A DNA stretch of 64,000 nucleotides from an uncultured Opitutales bacterium (GTDB lineage: Bacteria; Verrucomicrobiota; Verrucomicrobiia; Opitutales; Intestinicryptomonadaceae). Shown piece after piece: positions 54,631 to 63,353 of this stretch. Both the position numbers and the translations under genes were made by a program. A model generated the notes under the pieces. The model did not search any database. It saw only the letters and a program-made list of their open reading frames with translations, and was not told the origin of the DNA. The stretch spans positions 62,001-126,000 of the forward strand of contig CALXLX010000001.1 of the NCBI GenBank assembly GCA_944389315.1, read 5' to 3'. Within the stretch, counting starts at the first letter, position 1, and every line of letters starts with the position of its first letter.

Positions 54631-55989
54631 TTAAAATCTGTCGCCGACTTTCAGCCCGTTTTCTATGCAGTTGCCGGCGCCAACTCCGCCTATGTATGAG
54701 CCGATGAGCGCGACGCTCGGGAATTTCTCCCTCAGCGTGTTCAGCGCCTCGAGCCTCTCCCCGTAGGACATATCGTACTGCGGTATGCCCTTGGAATGGC
54801 GGAACATTCTCTTGAACACGGGAGAGCCGCTTACCCCCAGCAGCCTGCCCAAATCTTCCATGACCATGGGTATTATCTCATCGTCGGGGAGGGCGGCGAG
54901 CTCCGGGGAGCGCATTCCGCCGATGTAGCATGTAAGCGTCGCATAGCCCGTGGGCGCCCTCTCCTTGAACATGCTTGAGACAAACAGCGTCCCGAGTATG
55001 GAGCATTTCTCCTTCTGCGGCACGAGCATTCCAAAACCGTCGAGCGGATGGGCTATGTCCGAACGCTTGAACCCAAGCGTCAGCGAATTTATCGGCGCTC
55101 CGGGTATGCCGCAGAGCGGCTCGAAAGCCTCCGCCAAAGTTCCTCCCACGGGTAGCTTTGCCAAATCCCACGCCGGAACGGCGAGCACCAGAACGTCGAA
55201 CTCGTCGCAGTCGTCCTCCTGAGGGCTCGACCATGCGGCCTGCCATTTACCCTCAAAATCTATCTGCGTAAGCCGCGCGTTGACCACGGGCGCGTCCTCC
55301 CCGAGAGCCTCGGCCATCTTGCGCGGCAGCTCGCCCATGCCGCCGGCGAACGACACCACCATCGGCTTGAAGAGATTTTCGGACGAAGCTTTCTTTCTTC
55401 GCGCCTTTATCGCGCCCAAAACCACGCTGCCGCCGCTCTGCTCGAAATTCCAAAACGGGGGAAAGGCGTATTTTACCGCCAGGCTGTCAGTCCGCCCGGC
55501 GTATATCCCCGCAAAGAACGCGTCGAACACGTTTTCCAGCGCTTCCCTGCCGAAGCGCGCCTTGACGAACTCCTCCACGCTTGGATTTGCGTCTGCCGGA
55601 AATTTTTTCACAAGCGGCTCGAGCATGAGCCTGAGCTTGCCCAAAGGCGAAAACAGCGGCGTCTTTATGAATTCCAAAAGCGACATCGGCATTGCGACCG
55701 GCTTTCCGCCATGTAGGAAAAAGCGTTTCTTGGCAGTCTCCGAAGCGGACAAAATATCGCGCTCCAGGCCTATCTCCTTTATGAAGTCCAGCACTCTCTG
55801 CGACGGTATCATCAGAGTGTTGGTCCCCGATTCGGCCTTAAATCCATTCTCCTCCGAAGTGGTTATCACGCCGCCTGCATGCGGGTTTCTGTCTATCACC
55901 TTTACGGAGTATCCTTTCTTTCCGAGCGCGTATGCAGCAGCCAGCCCGCTTACACCCGCCCCGACAACCAAGGCTTTTTTCTTTTCCAT
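54631..55989 (-). CDS. hemG: Protoporphyrinogen oxidase (HemY/HemG flavoprotein type)
   Basis: FAD enzyme of the HemY type, 452 residues. It forms either coproporphyrin or protoporphyrin, depending on pathway. The N-terminal KKALVVGAGVSGLAAAYALGK is the FAD-binding fold, with GGVITTSEENGF after it. DAFFAGIYAGRTDSLAVKYAFP and the C-terminal VALIGSYIGGVGAGNCIENG are family signatures. I chose ATG 55989 rather than a start 17 codons upstream, because the glycine-rich strand should be near the N-terminus. First gene of the hemG-hemH-ccsA/hemX-rnr leftward operon. Confidence 0.93.
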   Translation of the reverse strand: MEKKKALVVGAGVSGLAAAYALGKKGYSVKVIDRNPHAGGVITTSEENGFKAESGTNTLMIPSQRVLDFIKEIGLERDILSASETAKKRFFLHGGKPVAMPMSLLEFIKTPLFSPLGKLRLMLEPLVKKFPADANPSVEEFVKARFGREALENVFDAFFAGIYAGRTDSLAVKYAFPPFWNFEQSGGSVVLGAIKARRKKASSENLFKPMVVSFAGGMGELPRKMAEALGEDAPVVNARLTQIDFEGKWQAAWSSPQEDDCDEFDVLVLAVPAWDLAKLPVGGTLAEAFEPLCGIPGAPINSLTLGFKRSDIAHPLDGFGMLVPQKEKCSILGTLFVSSMFKERAPTGYATLTCYIGGMRSPELAALPDDEIIPMVMEDLGRLLGVSGSPVFKRMFRHSKGIPQYDMSYGERLEALNTLREKFPSVALIGSYIGGVGAGNCIENGLKVGDRF

Positions 55990-56210
55990 AACTTTATATT
56001 CATCGACAAAAACTCCTTTTGCAAGCCTACAAAATATCAAAGTTTATCGAAAAAATCTCATTTCCGGCATTGCCCGGATATCCGCCGGGAGTTTATATGC
56101 CTTTCCTTCCTCGCATTTTCCCTGCAAAGAAAAAATTTTTTTATTTTCCCAGCATGTGTGGATTTTTAATCGACAGAAAAAGTTTTATATTCTAACATTT
56201 TCCCAAACTA

Positions 56211-56223
56211 CGGCATATTGCCG
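56211..56223. promoter_or_regulatory. Inverted repeat CGGCA-TAT-TGCCG upstream of the Tat isomerase gene
   Basis: Perfect 5-bp arms with a 3-nt centre, 26 bp before the ATG at 56250, in the divergent region with hemG. Possible operator; short enough for chance. Confidence 0.35.
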
Positions 56224-56249
56224 AATCCAATAATCAAAAAAGAGGAAAT

Positions 56250-57107
56250 ATGAATAGAAGGAAATTCTTGGGAAATTCGTTGGGGTTTGCGGGGCTCTTG
56301 GGCTTCTCGGGCTGTGCGTCGGCCGCGGGGGCTAAATCCGGCGGGGTGAAAATAGGGTACATGTATCCGTCCAACGACAAAACCGCCGATATAGAGCTCG
56401 CCCGCGAGATAGGTTTTGACGGCATAGAGCTTCAGACGGCTTTCAACGGCGGCGCCATGAAGGCGTTTAAAGACAAGGAGACCATGGCAAACTTCAAGGC
56501 CGCGGCGGAAAAGCAGAATATGCCTGTGCGCTCGCTGTGCGCGGGATTCATGAATTCCTATCCGTTCGTATCTGAGCCTAAGGCGGTCGAATACATATCA
56601 GATACCATCAAGGCGGCCAAGTACTACGGCGCCTACTGCATACTTCTCCCGTTCTTCGGCAAGGGCAGCCTGCTCAACGAAAACGGAAAGTTCGACGAGT
56701 CGAAATTTAAGCCGCTTGTGGAGAGGCTCAAGCAGATAGCGCCCGTCGCGGCGGAGAATAAAATATACGTATGCCTCGAAGCGCAGATAGACGCGCCGAC
56801 TCTCATGCGCATACTCGACGCCGTCGGCAGCGAATGGATAGGCGTTTATTACGACACCGCAAACCACCACGCCATGGGATACAACGTCGGCGACGAAATA
56901 CGCTCTCTGGGCGGCCGCATAAAGCAGATCCACTTCAAGGATTGCCAAGGCCGCTTCAACTCGAAAAATCCCGACATAGATGCCTGTATAAAGGCCCTGC
57001 ACGACATCAACTATTCGGGCTGGATAGTTCTGGAGCGCAATTTTGAGCCTGCCACGCCTATCGCCTACTGGAGGCACAATTTAGACTACATCAGAAAGCA
57101 CTGGTAG
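56250..57107 (+). CDS. Exported sugar phosphate isomerase/epimerase-like TIM barrel (Tat lipoprotein)
   Basis: 285 residues. The N-terminus has twin arginines and a lipobox (MNRRKFLGNSLGFAGLLGFSGC), so it should be Tat-exported and lipid-anchored. The barrel (about 34-285) shows IGFDGIELQT, Glu in VCLEAQ, Asp/His in YYDTANHH, His in QIHFKDC and Glu in VLERNF, matching metal ligands of the xylose isomerase-like family. Unlike the cytosolic homologue at 21097, this one works outside the inner membrane on a free sugar derivative. A strong terminator follows. AAGAGGAAA lies just before the ATG. Confidence 0.88.
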   Translation: MNRRKFLGNSLGFAGLLGFSGCASAAGAKSGGVKIGYMYPSNDKTADIELAREIGFDGIELQTAFNGGAMKAFKDKETMANFKAAAEKQNMPVRSLCAGFMNSYPFVSEPKAVEYISDTIKAAKYYGAYCILLPFFGKGSLLNENGKFDESKFKPLVERLKQIAPVAAENKIYVCLEAQIDAPTLMRILDAVGSEWIGVYYDTANHHAMGYNVGDEIRSLGGRIKQIHFKDCQGRFNSKNPDIDACIKALHDINYSGWIVLERNFEPATPIAYWRHNLDYIRKHW

Positions 57108-57526
57108 CCTTAAACTGCAAACTCTTTATTGCCAAGACGCCCTGCGCATGCGCGCGGGCGTTTTTTTATATGTTGGCGGCATGGCGGCGTGCGTTTGCAT
57201 TGGCAAGCCCGGCCTTTTTTGCTAGCGGCTGTTTTTTGCGGGTACGGGTTAAAGCGCCTTTCGGATAGCGCCGTGCGCTTTGGGCGGTATTCCCTGAACG
57301 GGCGAAAGCTTTTGCCCCCGGGAAATATTTTTTGAGGGCTATTGCGAAATAAAAAAACCGATTTTTTGGCTTGGAGAAAATTTTTTATGGGTTAAGGTTT
57401 TTGTAGGTTTATTTGGGTGTGTGTTCGTTTTTAAGGATATGCGCTCAAGGGGCTTAAAGAGATAATCCTGAAGGCTTCGGGGGACGGAGTGTGCAGGTGT
57501 GTAATTTCAACAAGGGAAATTTTTAT
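57108..57526. other. Intergenic region before the second beta-helix gene
   Basis: Contains the terminator at 57137-57167. The rest shows no gene; no clear promoter motif was picked out. Confidence 0.55.
57137..57167 (+). terminator. Terminator after the Tat isomerase gene
   Basis: Stem ACGCCC/GGGCGT (57137-57142 and 57156-57161) around a self-complementary TGCGCATGCGCG core, with a T7 tail. Confidence 0.85.
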
Positions 57527-59347
57527 ATGAAGGAAAAAATATTGGTATTTACGGCGGCGTGCGCTTGCATTTGTTTTTGCGCGTGCTCGAATTTCCGCGA
57601 TGCCGGCGCGGAGGAATATGCAAAGTTCAGGAAGGCACCGCTTTTGAAGGTGGATGCTGCGCGGACGATAAACGTCGCAGATTTCGGCGCAAAGCCGGAC
57701 GACGGCAAGAACGATTTTGCCGCCATAAAGGCCGCGTTCGAGGCTCTGGGCAAGAATCCTAAGTCCGTATGCCTGAAGTTTGAAAAAGGCGTGTACAACA
57801 TAAAGGATACCCAGTCTAAGGAGGCGGAGAAGTTCCTTTTTGAGCTGTCAGATGCGCGCGACGTGCACATAGACGCTTCCGGGGCTACTTTCATAATAGA
57901 AAACCCCAACTACGGATTCCTGAAGATACTCAAGTCCGAGCGCGTGGTTGTGGAGAATATGACGATAGACTACGACCCGCTCAACTGGTCGGAAGGCGTG
58001 ATAGAGGAGGTGGACGCCAAAGCCAAAACTTTGGTCATGCGCGTGCGCGAGGGTTTCCCGTCTCCCACACACCGCATGTTCAGGCCCTACGGCACAAACG
58101 GAGACCCCGACAAGGCAAAGAGTTTCGATTTGTTCTCAAAAGGCGTGACATGCTGGGGATACCAGCTCGACGACAAGGTCCCCGGGCGCCTTAAGACCAA
58201 GATGCTTCTGCACAACAAGTTTTTTGATTTTAAGGACTTGGGCGGCGGGCGCGTAAAGTTTTCCTACGAGACGCCGTCGGCGAAGTACAAGGTCGGGGAG
58301 AAGTTGTGCGTGCTTGCGCGCGGTTCAAATACGGTGAGCCTGTTCTGGGCGGAGTATTCCTCTGACATAAGTTTTATAGACATAGACGCGTATGCCACCC
58401 CGTCGTTTTTCTATAAGACGCTGCACTCGAGCTACGCGAACTTTATACGCTGCGGCGGGCTTATAAAGCAGGGCAGATGGCGCGGCGGTAACGCGGACTT
58501 TGTGCATATACAAAACGCCAAGAACGGTCCGTGGATAGAGGGGTGCCATGTAGAGGGCATAGCCGACGACACCCTCGTGTTCTACACGCGCCCCTTCTAT
58601 GTATCCGAGGTTTCCGGCGACGGCCTTAAGCTTGCCATAAGGCGCGCTATATGGCCGTGCGGCACTGAGGACCTGCTCAAAGGCGATGTCTCCGTCGGCG
58701 ACGAGATGCTCTTTGTCAACGGCCTTGAGGGCTCCGTCCTAGGAAGGGTAAAGGTTGTTGCATTCGACGAAAAGCTCGGGCAGATTACGCTCGAAAGACC
58801 TATAGCCAATATCGTAACGGGCGACAACCAGCGCTGCACGCAGGTCTACAATACGGCATTCTCGCGCAATTTTGTGATAAAGGACTGCTTCATAGGCAAT
58901 TCCCGCAGGTACGGAACATACTGGAAAGGTTCCAACGGAGTCATAGAAAACTGCACTTTCGAGGGGCTGAGCAACGAGGCCATATCCATGCATAACGACG
59001 CCGGCGCCCCAAACGGCCCGTTCTGTTCCGACGTAATCGTCAGAAACAACACCTTCCGCGACTGCGGGTTTGACGCGGGGTATTCGCGCTCGCCCTCGGC
59101 GGCAGCAATAGCGGTCCACTCCAAGCCCGTAAACTACGGCAAGGTCTCCACCGATACGCAATGCTACAAGAATATAGTCATAGAGAACAACAACATAGAA
59201 AGCTGGAACCGGCGCGCGATATGTGTGCGCAACTGCGACGGCCTCATTATAAGGGGCAACCGAATAGGGGCGCCTTCGGACAGATTTGAGCCCGAAAAGG
59301 AGCCTGTATTCTACCAGTACTGCGAGAATGTAAGAGTAGAAAAATAA
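57527..59347 (+). CDS. Right-handed beta-helix lipoprotein, GH110-like glycosidase candidate (second copy)
   Basis: 606 residues from ATG 57527, chosen because AAGGGA lies 9 nt upstream and the product then starts with a lipoprotein signal (MKEKILVFTAACACICFCAC). An earlier in-frame start lacks both. The helix opens with VADFGAKPDDGKNDFAAIKAAF. GGNADFVHIQNAKNGPWIEGC and GIADDTLVFY give Asp, then Asp-Asp groups at the GH110-type active-site position. AISMHNDAGAPNGPFCSDV parallels SAITMHNEPGWPEG of the protein at 34279. N-terminal and active-site blocks align, but overall similarity is modest, so they are distant paralogues. Galactoside cleavage is the best guess. Confidence 0.7.
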   Translation: MKEKILVFTAACACICFCACSNFRDAGAEEYAKFRKAPLLKVDAARTINVADFGAKPDDGKNDFAAIKAAFEALGKNPKSVCLKFEKGVYNIKDTQSKEAEKFLFELSDARDVHIDASGATFIIENPNYGFLKILKSERVVVENMTIDYDPLNWSEGVIEEVDAKAKTLVMRVREGFPSPTHRMFRPYGTNGDPDKAKSFDLFSKGVTCWGYQLDDKVPGRLKTKMLLHNKFFDFKDLGGGRVKFSYETPSAKYKVGEKLCVLARGSNTVSLFWAEYSSDISFIDIDAYATPSFFYKTLHSSYANFIRCGGLIKQGRWRGGNADFVHIQNAKNGPWIEGCHVEGIADDTLVFYTRPFYVSEVSGDGLKLAIRRAIWPCGTEDLLKGDVSVGDEMLFVNGLEGSVLGRVKVVAFDEKLGQITLERPIANIVTGDNQRCTQVYNTAFSRNFVIKDCFIGNSRRYGTYWKGSNGVIENCTFEGLSNEAISMHNDAGAPNGPFCSDVIVRNNTFRDCGFDAGYSRSPSAAAIAVHSKPVNYGKVSTDTQCYKNIVIENNNIESWNRRAICVRNCDGLIIRGNRIGAPSDRFEPEKEPVFYQYCENVRVEK

Positions 59348-59696
59348 CGCTCTTTTTTAGCTCTTTGCGCGCCCTTGCCGCTTGTGAAATTTCCTGCTTC
59401 TGAAAGCGCGGGCGGCAACTACGGCGGCGGGGGGAAATGTCTCCGCGGGGCAGAAAAATATGTTGTGTATGCGCGGCGCATTCCGAAAGGGTGCGCCCCT
59501 TTTATTTATGCCGCACAAATTGTACCGGGCGGCATAAATTGCCGGACGTACGGCGGAAATCCTTCTGTGCCTTTGAATTGTCAAATTAAGGTTGCATTTT
59601 GTTAATTTATAATTGATAAATTAACCTACACAGCGCGCAAGGGGTTTGAAGGCGCGGCCGTTTTATACGGCAGAGAAGAACTAAAAATACTTTTTC
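59348..59696. other. Intergenic region upstream of the OlsF-like gene
   Basis: No gene seen. AT-rich from 59570 to 59630, with the strong inverted repeat at 59601-59625. Confidence 0.55.
59601..59625. promoter_or_regulatory. Perfect 10-bp inverted repeat upstream of the OlsF-like gene
   Basis: GTTAATTTAT and ATAAATTAAC flank AATTG, about 72 bp before the start codon. AT-rich and perfectly symmetric, it suits a regulator-binding site; it lacks a GC stem for a terminator. Confidence 0.55.
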
Positions 59697-61544
59697 ATGT
59701 CGGAACATTCCAAAGAGGCCGAATTTAAGCTCATAGACTTAAAGAAGCTGATAAAGAATCCGTTTCTGAGGGGGGTGTACTCGGCGGTGTCTTGGCCGAT
59801 TGAATCCTTCCTGAAGATAGGGGAGGTGAATAAGGCCTACAGGCATCTGAGGGCGCATCCTGAACTCGGCAATTTCTTCAACCGCGCTATGGTCAGCGTG
59901 GGGTGCAGCTATGAGGTCTCGCAGAAGGATATAGAGAAAGTGCCTCGCACGGGGCCGCTTATCGTGGTGTCAAACCACCCGCACGGGGCCATAGACGGCA
60001 TAGTGTTGGGGGCCTTCCTGCTCGGCCTTAGGGACGACGCAAAACTCTTGGCAAATTTCCTTCTCGAGTACATGGTGGAGATAAAACCTTGGCTCTTCCC
60101 GGTAAATCCTTTTGGAGGTAAAGAGGCCCTGCTGGCGAATCTGGGCTCCATAAAAAACTCCCTGAGGCATGTTCAAAACGGCGGCTGTCTGGCCACTTTC
60201 CCGTCGGGTACGGTTTCATTTTTGCATGTATCGCAGCGCCATGTGACGGATCCGGAGTGGAACACGAACGTCGCAAAAATAGCCCGCCGCACAAATGCCA
60301 CTGTGCTTCCCGTGTTCTTCGAGGGCACCAACAGCTGGCTCTTTCATGCGCTGGGCATGCTGCACCCCATGATGCGCACTCTAATGCTTCCCAGGGAGAT
60401 GATAACAGGGGCTCGCAAGACCATAAAACTGCGGGTGGGCAAGCCCATACCGCCCCGCAAGTTCGCCGATTTTGAGACCGACGAGGAGCTGACGGCCTGG
60501 TTCAGGCTCAACACTTATCTGCTTGGCAAGCGCGACGCCCCCAAGAACGACGAGGGCATATACTCTCAGATAAAGAACATAAAGCGCGCAGTTTTACCGA
60601 GCCGAAAGAGCGCCATGCAGGAGCTCATACTCCCGCGCGACCCGGACGAGCTTGCCAAGGAGATAGAATCCCTCCCTCCCGAGGACTGCCTGATAAAGGG
60701 CGAGCACATATCGGTATATTGCACCTATTCGCATAAGATACCCTCAACAATGCTCGAGATAGGCAGGCTCAGGGAGCGCACTTTCCGCGAGGTGGGCGAG
60801 GGTACGGGCAAGAGCGTGGATACGGACGAGTTCGACCAGTACTATCTTCAGATGTTCATGTGGGACGCGGCCAACAAGTGCATAGTGGGCGCCTACAGGG
60901 TGGGGCGGACGGACAAGATAATTCCGTCCATGGGAGTCCAGGGCCTTTATGTCTCCACGCTTTTCAAGATGAAAAGCGAGCTTTACGACAAGCTAAACCC
61001 CGCGCTTGAGATGGGCAGAAGCTTCATCGTAAGCGAGTACCAGCGCAAGCGCTCAACCCTGGCGATACTCTGGCGGGGCATAGGCATGTATCTGGCGAGG
61101 CATCCGGAGTACAAGACCCTCTACGGGCCGGTGAGCATAAATCCGGAGTACAACTCCATATCGAAGGATTTGATAGTACAGTTCCTGTCGGACAAAAAGA
61201 CTTCCGGAGAGCTGGCGCGCTATGTAAAGGCGAAAAAACCTCCGAAGATAAAGCTGAAAAAGTCGGATAAAGACGCCCTGCGTAGCAGCGTAAGCGACAT
61301 AGACCACATATCGGCGCTCGTATCCGAGATAGAGGTGGACAACAAGGGCATACCCACTTTGCTCAAGCATTATCTTAAGCTCAACGGCGCGCTTTTGGCC
61401 TTCAATGTAGACCACGAGTTCGGCAACTGCATAGACGGCCTTATAGTGGTTGACTTGACAAAGACGGACCCGAAGCTTCTGAGCTCGTACATGGGGGCCA
61501 AGGAGGCGAGCGCATACAGGAAATATCACGGCTTGGAGAGCTGA
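59697..61544 (+). CDS. Two-domain acyltransferase, OlsF-like aminolipid (ornithine/glycine lipid) synthase
   Basis: 615 residues. The N-terminal PlsC-type acyltransferase (about 60-290) has the His-Asp motif NHPHGAIDG (93-101), FPSGTVSF and PVFFEGTNSWLFHALG. The C-terminal hemolysin/OlsB-type GNAT domain (about 330-590) has EIGRLRERTFREVGEGTG, DQYYLQMFMWD, ALEMGRSFIVSEYQRKRS and YGPVSINPEYN. In OlsF the C-terminal half N-acylates ornithine and the N-terminal half adds the second acyl chain, giving a phosphorus-free membrane lipid. The amino acid head group here cannot be told; glycine lipid is an alternative. It is followed after 3 nt by malQ. Confidence 0.85.
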   Translation: MSEHSKEAEFKLIDLKKLIKNPFLRGVYSAVSWPIESFLKIGEVNKAYRHLRAHPELGNFFNRAMVSVGCSYEVSQKDIEKVPRTGPLIVVSNHPHGAIDGIVLGAFLLGLRDDAKLLANFLLEYMVEIKPWLFPVNPFGGKEALLANLGSIKNSLRHVQNGGCLATFPSGTVSFLHVSQRHVTDPEWNTNVAKIARRTNATVLPVFFEGTNSWLFHALGMLHPMMRTLMLPREMITGARKTIKLRVGKPIPPRKFADFETDEELTAWFRLNTYLLGKRDAPKNDEGIYSQIKNIKRAVLPSRKSAMQELILPRDPDELAKEIESLPPEDCLIKGEHISVYCTYSHKIPSTMLEIGRLRERTFREVGEGTGKSVDTDEFDQYYLQMFMWDAANKCIVGAYRVGRTDKIIPSMGVQGLYVSTLFKMKSELYDKLNPALEMGRSFIVSEYQRKRSTLAILWRGIGMYLARHPEYKTLYGPVSINPEYNSISKDLIVQFLSDKKTSGELARYVKAKKPPKIKLKKSDKDALRSSVSDIDHISALVSEIEVDNKGIPTLLKHYLKLNGALLAFNVDHEFGNCIDGLIVVDLTKTDPKLLSSYMGAKEASAYRKYHGLES

Positions 61545-61547
61545 AAC

Positions 61548-63113
61548 GTGGGCATGACGGGTTCAAAACATTCGCCGGATTTCTCCTGGGCGGACACTTC
61601 CCGCGGGTCGGGTGTGTTCTGCCATCTTACCAGTTTGCCGAACTCGAGGGGAGTCGGCGGGTTCGGCGGAAAGGCGGAGGCTTTTATGGACTTTCTCAAG
61701 TCCGCGGGGTTTAGGTATTGGCAGATATGCCCCGTCAATCCGACGGGGTTCGGGGATTCTCCCTACCAGTCTTTCTCGGCCTTTGCGCTAAACCCGTATT
61801 TTGCGGATTTGGACGAGCTTGTCGGGCTGGGAGTGCTTGAGCAGGGTCAGTTATCTGCGCTGGTGGCTCTGCCCGCGGCGCGCTGCGATTTTGGCGCGGT
61901 GTACGCGGCGTTCCCGCCACTTTTGGATATTGCGGCAAGGCGCTGCCTGGAAGACGGCGGCCTGCTCGGGAGGGTAGAGGCTTTTTACGGTTCGAAATAC
62001 GCCTCTTTCCTTAAGGAGGAGGCCTTCTGGCTGGATTCATACGCGGCGTTTTGCGCCCTGAAAAAGCGTTTCGGAGGGGCTCCATGGACGTCCTGGCCTG
62101 AGGAATTTAAAAAATATGCGCTTTTTTTCAAAAACGCAAAGAAGCTAGGTCGGGATTTTGAGGACGAGTGCGCAAGGGCGAAGATAGTCCAGTGGATATT
62201 ATCCTGCCAATGCTCCAAGTTTAAGCGGGCCGCAATGGACAGGGGGCTGGAGATTATAGGGGATATGCCCATATTTGTCTCTGCGGATTCGGCAGATATC
62301 TGGGAGAGGCCGCATTTGTTCGATACGGACGCGCGCACGCTTCTGCCGCGCAATGTTGCGGGGGTTGGCCCCGACTTTTTCAGCGCCGACGGCCAGCTTT
62401 GGGGGAATCCGCTCTACGATTGGAAGGGCGCCAAAGATGCCGTATTCGACTTCTGGGCCCGCCGCCTTGAGAAGGCCTTTGAATATTCCGACGTGATAAG
62501 GCTCGACCATTTCAGGGGCTTTGCCGACTATTGGGCCATACCCGCCAAGACAGCCGACGCAAGGCTCGGCAAGTGGCGCATAGGTCCCGGGGTGGAATTT
62601 TTCGATTTTCTAAAGCGCAAGTTTCCTGCGCAGAAGTTTGTGGCAGAGGATTTGGGCATAATGAGCCAGAGGGTCTATTCGCTTATGGAGGAGATAAAAA
62701 TTCCGTCCATGCTCGTGCTGCAGTTCGCCTTCGGGGGGGACTCAAAGAATCCGTATCTGCCGCACAATCACAAGAGGGACGCCGTCTGCTATACGGGCAC
62801 GCACGACAATGACACTACTTTGTCCTGGTATGCCTCCTCCCCGGAAAATGTTAAGGACCATTACCGCAGGTATTTTAGGACGGACGGCTCCGGCGCAAAC
62901 TGGACCCTCATCTGTTCGGCTCTGGCGAGCGTTGCGCAAGTTTCGGTAATACCTCTTCAGGACATTCTTGATCTGGGCGGCGAGGCGCGCCTGAATACTC
63001 CCGGCCGCGCGGCCGGAAACTGGCAGTGGCGTTTTACGGATTCCCAGATGAATTCCCTTCTGGCAAAAGCCCCCTATCTTGGCGAGCTGAACCGTCTCTA
63101 CGGGCGAGCTTAA
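61548..63113 (+). CDS. malQ: 4-alpha-glucanotransferase (GH77)
   Basis: Transfers maltodextrin segments in glycogen or maltose use; 521 residues, the length of the compact plant/bacterial type. RGSGVFCHLTSLPN and QICPVNPTGFGDSPYQSFSAFA open the barrel. Then come nucleophile Asp in VIRLDHFRGF (about 317), acid Glu in FVAEDLGIMS (about 366) and Asp in TGTHDNDTTLSWY (about 419). The start is either GTG 61548 or ATG 61554. It lies 3 nt after the OlsF-like gene, so it is probably translated from the same mRNA. With glgB it indicates glycogen turnover. No clear terminator follows. Confidence 0.95.
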   Translation: MGMTGSKHSPDFSWADTSRGSGVFCHLTSLPNSRGVGGFGGKAEAFMDFLKSAGFRYWQICPVNPTGFGDSPYQSFSAFALNPYFADLDELVGLGVLEQGQLSALVALPAARCDFGAVYAAFPPLLDIAARRCLEDGGLLGRVEAFYGSKYASFLKEEAFWLDSYAAFCALKKRFGGAPWTSWPEEFKKYALFFKNAKKLGRDFEDECARAKIVQWILSCQCSKFKRAAMDRGLEIIGDMPIFVSADSADIWERPHLFDTDARTLLPRNVAGVGPDFFSADGQLWGNPLYDWKGAKDAVFDFWARRLEKAFEYSDVIRLDHFRGFADYWAIPAKTADARLGKWRIGPGVEFFDFLKRKFPAQKFVAEDLGIMSQRVYSLMEEIKIPSMLVLQFAFGGDSKNPYLPHNHKRDAVCYTGTHDNDTTLSWYASSPENVKDHYRRYFRTDGSGANWTLICSALASVAQVSVIPLQDILDLGGEARLNTPGRAAGNWQWRFTDSQMNSLLAKAPYLGELNRLYGRA

Positions 63114-63263
63114 CGTTAATCTTTGCCTGTTGGCGCACTTCTGGCGTGTGGTCCGCCTTTGCCCGCTTTTAAGCCTAAAAACGCAAGAGTGTACAATGCC
63201 GCCTGTTGCGCCTTTAGTATTTCTTTTGCGTTAAAAAAAGCTTGAAATATGTAAAATTATTGT

Positions 63264-63276
63264 AAGGATTTTCCTT
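63264..63276. promoter_or_regulatory. Inverted repeat AAGGA-TTT-TCCTT upstream of the porin gene
   Basis: Perfect 5-bp arms, 78 bp before the porin start. Possible regulatory site; a weak signal. Confidence 0.3.
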
Positions 63277-63353
63277 CAAACAGAGTATTCATAGGCGCAT
63301 AACCTTTGTGGATGCTCCGTTTTCCAAACTACAAACAAACATATATTACAGAT

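Noticed and set aside
63130..63150. Possible sigma-54 promoter (GG-N10-GC) upstream of the porin
   Set aside because: The GG/GC spacing fits, but the -12 element is TGGCG rather than TTGCA, and it lies over 200 bp from the start codon.
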